NCBI GenBank assembly: GCA_002633025.1
Contig: NMRB01001418.1
Location: forward strand, 65,248-129,247
Origin: Notospermus geniculatus
Lineage: Eukaryota; Nemertea; Pilidiophora; Heteronemertea; Lineidae
Length of the DNA: 64,000 nt
Reading direction: 5' to 3'
Shown here piece after piece: positions 56,114 through 64,000 of the stretch. Position numbers and translations under genes: made by a program. Under the pieces are notes generated by a model that saw nothing but the letters and a program-made list of their open reading frames with translations, had not been told where the DNA came from and did not search any database. The first letter of the stretch is position 1. Each line of letters begins with the position of its first letter.

Positions 56114-57730
56114 TCAAATAGAAGAATGGCGATAATTTGAGGAACCATGTAAGAGGATCTGCAAGCGTGTACTACGAGGATTAGAATTGAACAGAATAGA
56201 ATCAAATTCAGGAATATTTTTGATATCAGCTTCAAATAAGGAACGTTGATTATTCAAGAGGGGACAGTTAAAAAGAATATGCTGTGTGGACTGTTGACGG
56301 TAGCCGCAAGGGCACGTGGGATCGTTCACATTGACGAAGTTATGGGCGAACAGATGGCTTTTAAAAATGAGATCACAACGAGCCCTATTCAGTATAATTT
56401 CCTGTTTGCGTGCAAGGTTGAGCCTAGTTGAAAGGTATATGTATTTAGGACCTAGATATCTTTTCAATTTGTATTTGAAGGAGTTGCGTGAAAAAGAGCC
56501 CATTATTTCACGGGGTAATAAGTCCCAGAGGCGGATAGAGGAGGGTATTGCTGACCGACGGAGGGAATGCGAAGTTCGGACGGGGATTATAAATTCACGA
56601 TTATTACGCAGACGATTATCGAATACAGGGTTACGATACTGATCGTAAAGCCGAGAGAGAAAGGGCGGTAAATCGTCATTCAAATTATCATACATGAGTA
56701 ACAGGAGTTTAGACTCTCTGCGGGCCGCAAGACTTAGCCAGTTGAGGCATTCTAGAACCTTAATGGTACTTGTACCGTGCACGCAGCCACTAATGATAAG
56801 AGATGCTCAGTAATGAACTTTGTCCAGCTTCGCTAAGCTTGACTGCGAGAACAGCACAGAGCCATATTCCAGGTGAGGGAGTATGTAGGAATTGTACATT
56901 TGTTGCAAATGTTTTGAACCAACCTTATTTTTCAATTCAGCGATGGGGTTTAATTTATTATTACATTTATTGACAGTATATTCAATATGTTGATGGAATG
57001 TGAGGCCGGAATCTAAAATAACACCGAGGTGCTTATGAGAGTCACCCCGTGGGATGTCATCATTACCCAACACCAATGGACGAAGTACTCGTCGGGGTGC
57101 ACGAGGTGACTGGAATAGGACGTCCTTACTCTTACAACCTTTAAAACTAAGTTTCCAGTTTGCGGGCCATTGTCCAACGCGATTTAGATCATGCTGAATG
57201 AGGTTATGAGACACCAGAGGATCGTCATGGCAATTAACAGGGAAAAATAATGCGCAATCATCAGCATAAAGATAGAGTTTGCAATTATTTATGGAATCAG
57301 ATATGTCATTAATATACAAGAGGAAAAGCAAGGGACCTAGGATGGAACCTTGCGGTACCCCACAATTAATTACGCCAGGAGGAGACCACTCAGAGAGAGA
57401 CCCACAAACTCTAACCCTTAGTTTACGAGATGACAGGTAAGAGGAAAGTAATTTGACTATGTCATCACTGAATCCATAAGCTCGTAGCTTATGCAAAAGT
57501 AGAAAGTGAGGGATGGCGTCAAAAGCTCCCTCCACATCCAGGAAAACCCCACAAGTATCACACCCATCTTGGCGATAAGATAAAATCATATGTGTAATAT
57601 CTAGGAGCTGTTTGGAGGTGTCGTGTCCTTTTAAAAATCCAGATTGGTAATGGTAGATCAAGTCGTTCTGGAGAACGTGAGTAATAGGGAAATGAAAGGA
57701 TCTAGATATAGGAAGATTCTTCCCTCGCAC
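56114..57730 (-). pseudogene. LINE reverse transcriptase, C-terminal two thirds, with one TGA
   Basis: One frame runs from 57730 to the stop at 56114-56116, interrupted by TGA at 56807-56809 (a CGA-to-TGA change would explain it). It carries the RT motifs QSGFLKG, LDVEGAFDAIPH, GVPQGSILGPLLF, the catalytic LYADD and LGVILD. Past the TGA come a helical domain and a C-terminal CPCG..H..C zinc-knuckle-like motif (CPCGYRQQSTQHILFNCP). These parts are what a CR1/Jockey-type RT protein shows after its endonuclease. The copy cannot make a full protein. Confidence 0.8.
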
Positions 57731-57936
57731 GCGCCCGAACTTAATGCTAGCATAACTGACTTGATCCGTTTCGCAAGGTAAAATTCACACTTCCCAGGTA
57801 CTAATTTTATAGATACTACCCTGTACATTTTACAATATTTCAGCTACTTACTGTTCACTTGGAATGCTGTTCACTTGGAACGCCGTTCATAATTTTTAAC
57901 ACGGCGTGATAAATTTTTAGGCCTTTTTTGGGCTTT

Positions 57937-58458
57937 TCAGCAAAACCCTCCGCTGGGATGTGTTGACCCTTTATTTTTGAAAATGGGAACAATAATGCCT
58001 TGCTTCCAGCATTCAGGAAAAGTATTGGAATTGATCAAACGTTGAAATAAGGAGGTCAGTGGAGCATCAAGGCTGTGCGCCGCGAGTTTTAGCATTTTGT
58101 TGGTGATGCCATCAGCGCCTCCACTTTTTGAGATGTCTAGGCCTAGTAATAACTTACGCACAGCTTCCCGATCAACCTCACTCAAGATAGAGCGAGTTTT
58201 TGGAGCGCAATATGGAAGAACATTTTCATCGTGCGAATGGTGGTATTTAGTTAAAAATTTATCTAGTAGCAGAGATGCTTTCTCGTCATCACTAATGGCA
58301 ACCGCCCCATTATGTTCAAGAGGGCTTACTGGAAAAAACGCAACGCAACGCAATGCAGCGCAATGGGAGTAATCACTGTATTCCAAATGACTAGCTGATT
58401 TGTTATGTCGACGGTAGATGGCGGTATTCAAGTTTCTTTTTTCTAACGTTATTTCCAT
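57937..58458 (-). pseudogene. LINE reverse transcriptase, N-terminal RT part, frameshifted
   Basis: This frame gives the connector and first RT motifs (a DISKSGGADGITNKMLK block, then FPECWKQGIIVPIFKNKGS). It then leaves homology near 57950. The next RT motif (NYRP..) is missing, and about 200 unrelated bases (57740-57950) lie before homology resumes in another frame at about 57680. Confidence 0.75.
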
Positions 58459-58464
58459 TCATTT

Positions 58465-59240
58465 CTGGTGTGAAAAGCTCCCGTTTGTTTCGGTCGCCTG
58501 GCATTAAAATTTACACCATCTTGTAGCAGATGAAAATGTCTACATTTTGCGGTGCTTTTTTTTCCTTAAAATGAAGACATAGATGACGATTTCGGCAACG
58601 TCTTTACCTCACTTTTCCTGTAGAAAATGTACAGCAGATTTTTTCATGACGCAACGTCAACACCTAAAACGACGTCAATGACGTCGTTTCGGTCGCACTG
58701 CTCGCAACGCCGACCTGTCGGGATTTCCGGCACGCGGGTTCCTCATACACGTGTAGGCCTACACGTCGTCACGACGTCATGTACATCATGCACAGGCGCG
58801 AGTCGTGTCATATGCATAGATCATGTTTCCAAGCTCGACGTGAAGTTCAAATCTACCTAGGCCTACCTCAATCTGAATGCTCCAAGTTATTAATTTGGCG
58901 TGGAGGCTGTTGCTACACGTAAAGGAATGCGTTCAAGAATGGGCTCTTACTTGATGAATGGTTGGTAATGATGTTGCAGCTTGTCAAACTTCGCAAGTGA
59001 TGAAAAAGACGGCGAACATTTTTGGCTCACTACCTGTACTTGTATCAGAGCTCAGCAGAGTATCAGTCTAGTTGCCACTTATTGTACGTAGGTTGGACAG
59101 GAGACCAGTAGGCCTATGGGATCATTGGGAGATGCTAGGCTCGCGCATCAGGTGAGTGCGTTACACCAAGATGGCCATGAANGGGGGGGGGGAGTAGCAA
59201 AATTTAAAGGAATATTAAAATTTTCGTGAATTAGGCCCCT
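58465..59240. other. no gene seen
   Basis: No supported exon. An N lies at about 59182 beside a G run. Confidence 0.35.
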
Positions 59241-59244
59241 GCAT

Positions 59245-59640
59245 GGGTCCATATTCAAACAAACTTAAGTCAAAATGTGACACAAATGTACTTATCTTTT
59301 GTGTTGATTGAACAAAGGATAAGTGTCACACTTAGACTTAAGTAGTAGTTTTATGAATATGGGCCCTGGATAAGTGTCGCACTTAGACTTTTATAGTTTT
59401 GTGAATATGAGCCATGGATAAATGTCACACTTAGACTGAAGTAGTAGTTTTATGAATATGGAGCACAGGGCCCATATTCATAAACATACTTAAGTCAAAG
59501 TGTGATACTTATCTTTTGTGCTGAACAAAGGATAAGTGTCACACTTAGACTTAAGTGGTTTTATGAATATGGGCCCAGGGCCCATATTCATAAAACTGCT
59601 CAAGTCCAAGTGTGACACTAAGTGTAAGTCTAAGTATTTC
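59245..59640. mobile_element. cluster of 108-bp hairpin MITEs
   Basis: Copies at 59245-59366 and 59468-59576 are complete (ends GGGCCC, ATATTCATAAAC). Two partial right halves lie between them (59367-59414 and 59415-59467), and a truncated left half follows at 59578-59640. The same half-unit ending TTTTATGAATATGG is repeated in tandem. The cluster ends about 50 bases before the exon at 59689. Confidence 0.75.
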
Positions 59641-59688
59641 TTATAACCGTCCTCAGCCAAAATACCCCTCAATGTTCTCCTTCCTCAG

Positions 59689-59922
59689 GGCCACGACCTT
59701 CACACACCTACTACGTCGACAACAGATATTGTCTTAGCTGACTACCACCACTCAGAGGTTCCAAGTACCTACTTCGAGAAGAGGGGCTACACGAACCCAG
59801 GCATGGACAACCTGACGGGGAGTCCTTATCCTACACGAAGAATGAACGGGGTGTCTGATTTTCAGCCTTCAGGACTGGCGAACCCGACCACAAATCCGGT
59901 TTACTCTGATACTTTTTATTGA
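59689..59922 (+). CDS. terminal exon of an unidentified gene, NPVY tail
   Basis: The exon begins after TTCTCCTTCCTCAG and runs 78 codons to TGA 59920-59922, phase 0. The product segment is polar, rich in Thr, Pro, Tyr, Asn and Ser, with no membrane segment. It ends ANPTTNPVYSDTFY. The NPVY is a fit to the NPxY signal bound by PTB adaptors and used for endocytosis of membrane receptors, so a cytoplasmic receptor or transporter tail is possible. Codon use and splice site are convincing. I cannot identify the protein or find its upstream exons, which would lie in the repeat-rich region to the left or outside. The only near AATAAA (60047) is inside the next repeat. Confidence 0.65.
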   Translation, partial: GHDLHTPTTSTTDIVLADYHHSEVPSTYFEKRGYTNPGMDNLTGSPYPTRRMNGVSDFQPSGLANPTTNPVYSDTFY

Positions 59923-60036
59923 GCTGAAAGCGTCAGGAAATTGTGGAAATTTCTTTGTATCTACCTCACGTCTCGGGAATTAGGCACTAATGTAAAGTCC
60001 TGTTTTCTCTGCATAACTACAATAATATATTTTGAA

Positions 60037-60487
60037 GGGAGTAAGAAATAAAAGCGGAAAATAAAAAGTGGGGAAAATTTGGACTTTTGCGCGAATTTTT
60101 CAATTTCTCAAATTGCGAGAGAATTTTTTCCCATTTTTGAAAAATTTTCTTAAAATGACAAATTTGTGTGGCGGTCTAGGAAAACCCGTCGGGTGTCGCT
60201 GACCCATCAACAAGGGCTGTCAGATTGCCTGTGCATAGATCTGCTACTGTTTACCTGTTACGTAGTACATTTCAGCTATTGAAATGTGCGGGTTCACCAA
60301 GGCCATTAACACTTTCCTCAAACGCGACATCCGACGGGTTTTCCTAGACCACCTCACATTTTGTGTGATTTTTCGGGCGATATTTCTCAAAATGGGAAAA
60401 AACTTTCTCCCAATTTGAGAAATTGAAAAATTCGCGAAAAATTCCAAAATTTCCTTCTTATTTTCCACTTTTATTTCTTACTCCCTT
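60037..60487. mobile_element. 450-bp fold-back element
   Basis: GGGAGTAAGAAATAAAAGCG at the left is inverted at the right (CTTTTATTTCTTACTCCC). Further pairing includes GCGAATTTTTCAATTTCTCA and GGTCTAGGAAAACCCGTCGG with its partner at 60335-60352. The left arm supplies an AATAAA just downstream of the exon at 59689-59922. Confidence 0.65.
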
Positions 60488-60805
60488 TTTGCTTTAATAT
60501 TGTCATCAACATACAAGTACATGTAAAATATGCTAGAAACTTTGAGTTTGTGACGTCTTCGGGTCATATAAATACTCTTAAACAGAGTTTTCAAAACGAG
60601 TTTCTTCATGCTGGGTGGACCGGTGCAACAGTAAAGAGTGTTCCCCTCAAAAAAGTGTCTGCTTCTATTGTTCAATGACGGGTTTAAGGGGCGTGGCTAT
60701 AGAAACCAATCACCAGAGATTAGAATGTAACAATACGACCTTTTGTTTCTAGGACTTTTTGGGGGGGGGGGGNGTTTGTCACAGGATTAAGTGTCTCGGC
60801 CTCTG

Positions 60806-60908
60806 TGCCCATATTCATAAAACTACTCAAGGTGTGAGGCTTATTCTTTGTTCAACACAAAAGATAAGTGTCACACTTTGACTTAAGTATGTTTATGAAT
60901 ATTGACCC
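60806..60908. mobile_element. 108-bp hairpin MITE, further copy
   Basis: TGCCCATATTCATAAAACTA at the left with inner AAGATAAGTGTCACACTTTG and end TTTATGAATATTGACC. Same family as 17302-17409, with a small deletion in the left stem. Confidence 0.7.
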
Positions 60909-61186
60909 TGGAGTCTAATTCAATGGTGCCGCTTAATCCATAAATGCATTGATGGGGGGACATCCTACATCGGGGGCATTAGATTCTATTACACCGGCAA
61001 CGCACCACGACATTGGGGATCATACAATAGATGGCAGCACATCGTAACCGGGTCCTACACAATGGACGCCTTTTGTGTGGGAAATTGACCAGGACCTGGA
61101 TGTCACTTTCATTTCAATAGTTATAACCACTAGTGACACCTATTGAGGCAGGTGGGTTATTGTCCTCATTGTGGCAATTACATGTA

Positions 61187-61994
61187 TCGGGTGGGCCAAA
61201 AAAACCGCATCGAACTTCAAATCTTGATTTCTCAACAACTGTCTATTGTAATTCAATGAAATTTGGTACTGTATAATGTAAAGATGTTTTGTTTCACGTG
61301 TGAAATTTGTGCATTGATGCCTTTGGTATTAGCACCGTATCACTCAATTTAAAAATCATTGTAAAAATGTGTGATTCCGGAATCCAATAAGACAGGAAAA
61401 ACCTGTCCCGAACTTCAAATTTCTATTTCTCAATAACTGTTTATTATAACCCAATGGAAATTCACTCAATACTGTTCCGTGGCTATGCTTCTAAAATGTG
61501 AAAGTTTCAACGCATTATCTTTGGTATTAAAATTGTGGTGCCAAATGTAAAAACCATAGTAATCATTCATCATATTTTAGGAGACAATGGTGAAACATCG
61601 AAACGCTCGATTCCAATATGGCGTTATAGTAATGAGCGCCACAGGATAGATATTAAAGTTATTGGTTTAATACTTTTACATATTAAGGGCAATATCATGG
61701 AGCAGTGTTAGGCAAAATTTCATTGAGTTGTAGTAAAGCTTTTTTGAGAAATGAAAATTTAAAGTTTGGGAATTTTTCATCCATCCGTATTTTACCGGAT
61801 TCCGGAATCGCATTTTTTACAATGATTTTTAAATTGAGTGATACGGTCCAAATACCTAAGGTATCAATGCAAAAGTTTCACACGTTCAAGGAAACATCTT
61901 TTAATGATACGGTACCAAATTTCTTTGAATTATAATGGACAGTTGTCGAGAAATCAAGATTTGAAGTTCGATGCGTTTTTTTTGGCCCACCCGA
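61187..61994. mobile_element. 808-bp mariner-like non-autonomous element, TA target duplication
   Basis: TIRs TCGGGTGGGCCAAAAAAACC at the left and the same in reverse at the right are bordered by TA (61185-61186 and 61995-61996). A GGGCCAAAAAAA terminus is typical of mariner elements. The arms pair over about 180 bases, and the left arm is internally duplicated (CGAACTTCAAAT..CTATT at 61210 and 61408). No transposase is left. Confidence 0.75.
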
Positions 61995-61999
61995 TATAA

Positions 62000-62790
62000 A
62001 ATTACTTACATCATGTGTACGGGTATATACATGTAAGAAAAGCTGTTATGTATGCTCCAGGCTATTGAATCTGTTACGAACACTTGTTTCTGGATGCGAT
62101 GAAAACTGGAAGAAAGCAAAATAAAAAAGGTTGAAAGTTCTATTCAACGCAAAATGATTACAATGTAGTTCGTTTATTGATTTTGTGCATTTCTTTTAGT
62201 ACAAAGGGAATGATTATTAAAGTGTAGGCCGTTTTTGCACTGTATTATTGGCTCCGCAAAGCTTATTATACAAGAACTCTTTCCAAGTATCACCATTTCT
62301 CCGTTCAACATGTTGTTGATACATACCATGTACCACTACTCTTCGACTGTGCTGATTTCATATCAGTGGAATTATCGTGATATCATAAAGGAATCAACCA
62401 TAAAGGTTCAACTGACAAATTTAGCATTTTATAAATGTGGACAATATCCCTTTAAAGCACAACAGAATTGCATTCTGACGTTTCCATATGATAGGCAAGA
62501 CCCTTCTGCATGTTTACTGCAAATTTTGTTGAATTCCGACTATGTAGTTGATCGTATGATACAAAAGGACTGAATTAATGAGAACCCCACGAACGATGTG
62601 TGTTCAGGGTCATCGGTGTACATTTGAATAGGCTGACGTACATTTGTACATGGAACACTAATTGTGCTGAAAATAGCTCAGTTATCGTCAGAAATGGAAT
62701 TCAAAGCATCATGTTGGCAGGTTCATGTTCCTCTATACCACAAAAAAAGTTGAAGCTCGTGCCTGTTACGTAAAGCCAAAATTCAGGCAG
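62000..62790. other. no gene seen
   Basis: A 112-codon plus-strand frame at 62235-62573 has no recognised domain. GATATCATAAAGGAATCAAC at 62379 is inverted at about 62868, marking an old repeat. Confidence 0.3.
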
Positions 62791-63290
62791 TAAGAGACAT
62801 CTGGTGGCAACACAGGAAGTGTATCCCTCAGTAAGCTCATCGTTCGCAGTTAAACCTTTATGGTTGATTCCTTTATGGTGATATCCTGCTCATAAAACCC
62901 CCCACGATGATCTTTGACTTCGTTACCACATACCTTCAAATATCTGCCTAGATATGGAGAGGGCCAGCAGATATGGAGCAATATTGCTGTCAAACAGTCA
63001 ATAGCTGAATAACTTCCACGGGACAGTCTTTGGACAATTAGGGGAGAGTGGGGTAAGTTGAGCCAGTGGCCAAGTTGAGCCACCCCCGATTACTCAGGAA
63101 GTAGACAGGACAGAGCACTGGTGTTGCTATCTATTGAGAGAGGAAAGAAGTACCTCCTCACCCATGGAGCCATGAGAGCTAGATGGAATAATTCAGGCAG
63201 TGAGAGACATCTGGTGGCAACACAGGAAGTGTATCCCTCAGTAAGCTCATCGTTCGCAGTTAAACCTTTATGGTTGATTCCTTTATGGTT
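62790..63290 (+). repeat. direct repeat of ~95 bp
   Basis: AGGCAGT(A/G)AGAGACATCTGG..GGTTGATTCCTTTATGGT occurs at 62788-62880 and 63195-63289, almost identical. Between them is GGGGAGAGTGGGGTAAGTTGAGCC, a word I know from dispersed repeats. The two copies could be the ends of one element or a duplicated tail. Confidence 0.6.
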
Positions 63291-63408
63291 ACATGTATTC
63301 TTACTTTTAATTCATTGTCTTATGTTTCTCTCTCTCGTAATTTATTTTATGTATTATTATTTTGGTGCTCAATAAAGTATTATTAAATTAAATTAAATTA
63401 AAATATAG
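63195..63408 (+). repeat. LINE/SINE-like 3' end with (TTAAA)n tail
   Basis: The sequence ends CAATAAAGTATTATTAAATTAAATTAAATTAAAA. An AATAAA signal plus a short iterated tail marks the 3' end of a 5'-truncated non-LTR insertion. Confidence 0.45.
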
Positions 63409-63663
63409 CGTTGCGTGGCCTTTGCGTGGTGTTTGCAGGCACGCTAAATTTGCGTTGCGTGTTATTCACGAAGGCCACGCGTTGGCAGCGCCAATACTGC
63501 GTGGTCACGAAAAATACACACAGAATAACAACAATTGGTCAACCGCGAGTATCTCCATATTATAACAGTTACGTCAGCAATCTTCATACCTACAGGCAAT
63601 GTAATAGGCCTTCGTGAGTGCCTAATCTGTCCATTGCTCGTGCATAAAGCACACGCAGGCAGC

Positions 63664-63756
63664 ATGGTGGACGGGACGTCTTGCAAAAGGTCCAAGTGGC
63701 GGAGCGCCGAGGAGATGGAAGTGTTGGTTGACTTCGTTGAAACCAAGTACATGTAT
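63664..63756 (+). CDS. possible first exon, Myb/SANT-like start
   Basis: From ATG 63664 the frame gives SCKRSKWRSAEEMEVLVDFV, a basic patch followed by W and an acidic-hydrophobic helix. This is how Myb/SANT-like DNA-binding domains of element-derived or regulatory proteins often begin. The coding-like part ends at about 63756, where the 123-bp duplicated sequence starts. No strong donor is visible (GTACAT at 63747 is weak). Partial or dead copy. Confidence 0.35.
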
Positions 63757-63975
63757 AATAGGGAGGTTCCGCAACGTCTCCGACATACAAAATACGAATA
63801 TACATGTATTTCGACAATGACGTCATCAATTTGACGTATGACGTTGCATCGATTTAGTGACGTCTTGCAAATTCGTTGCAATAGGGAGGTTCCGCAACGT
63901 CTCCGAATTACGAATGTTTCGACTATGACGTCATCATCTTGACGTATGACGTTGCGTCGATTTCTTGACGTCCTG
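63757..63975. repeat. 123-bp tandem duplication rich in TGACGT
   Basis: AATAGGGAGGTTCCGCAACG starts at 63757 and again at 63880. Each unit carries TGACGTCATCA.TTTGACG or a close variant, TATGACGTTGC and GACGTC, so TGACGT words, including TGACGTCA CRE-type sites, occur several times per unit. Confidence 0.75.
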
Positions 63976-64000
63976 GGGTGGGGTAGAGTTGAGTTGAGTT

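Larger units (their letters stand above)
55815..58458 (-). mobile_element. 5'-truncated non-LTR retrotransposon (CR1/Jockey-like group)
   Basis: The element reads on minus from 58458 to a 3' UTR with AATAAA on that strand near 55840. It lacks the endonuclease domain. The reverse transcriptase coding region is in two pieces and the 3' end is followed by no clear long A tail. Confidence 0.75.

Noticed and set aside
56316-56642. 108-codon plus-strand frame
   Set aside because: Antisense to the C-terminal part of the LINE reverse transcriptase.

Overview
The window reads as nuclear DNA of a marine invertebrate animal, most likely a deuterostome. The evidence is spliced genes with GT..AG introns, a complete animal Rab23 gene, low coding density, and very frequent short palindromes such as TAGGCCTA and TACATGTA that I associate with such genomes. 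I cannot name the species. The assembly has one gap of N (15902-16248), a short N run (52064-52068) and several single N bases.

Host genes occupy little of the sequence. They are: (1) Rab23, a Hedgehog/ciliary small GTPase, with seven coding exons at 36742-42780 on + and a likely 5' exon ending at 36339; (2) an intronless class A GPCR at 50398-51465 on -; (3) the last coding exon of an unidentified gene at 59689-59922 on +, ending in an NPVY tail; (4) a possible first exon with a Myb/SANT-like start at 63664; and (5) an unexplained 352-residue open frame at 7938-8996.

Most of the rest is mobile DNA, nested and layered. Two large DNA transposons can be delimited to the base. One spans 10589-15388 with about 220-bp terminal inverted repeats (TIRs) and a perfect 7-bp target duplication TTAGAAA. 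It carries two convergent spliced genes. The other spans 23171-29419 with 46-bp perfect TIRs beginning CAGTTCGGG and a 4-bp duplication ATGT. It carries a HIRAN-domain gene (-), a transposase-like gene about 975 codons long broken by one TGA (+), and a PHD-finger gene (-). Together these are the best candidates in the window for a poorly described system.

Around them lie many non-autonomous elements, mostly with TA duplications: 305-1613, 4308-5452, 9644-9856, 12309-12487, 24090-24267, 40264-40508, 47272-47508, 48467-48712 and 61187-61994. There is also a Mutator-like insertion with a 9-bp duplication inside a 63-bp tandem repeat (6022-6760), long fold-back repeats (47609-49255 and 52312-53331), an abundant ~108-bp hairpin family (17302, 20025, 59245-59640, 60806), a broken non-LTR retrotransposon (55815-58458, -), relics of Harbinger-type genes (18547 and 30678), and tRNA-like SINE pieces (7340-7862).
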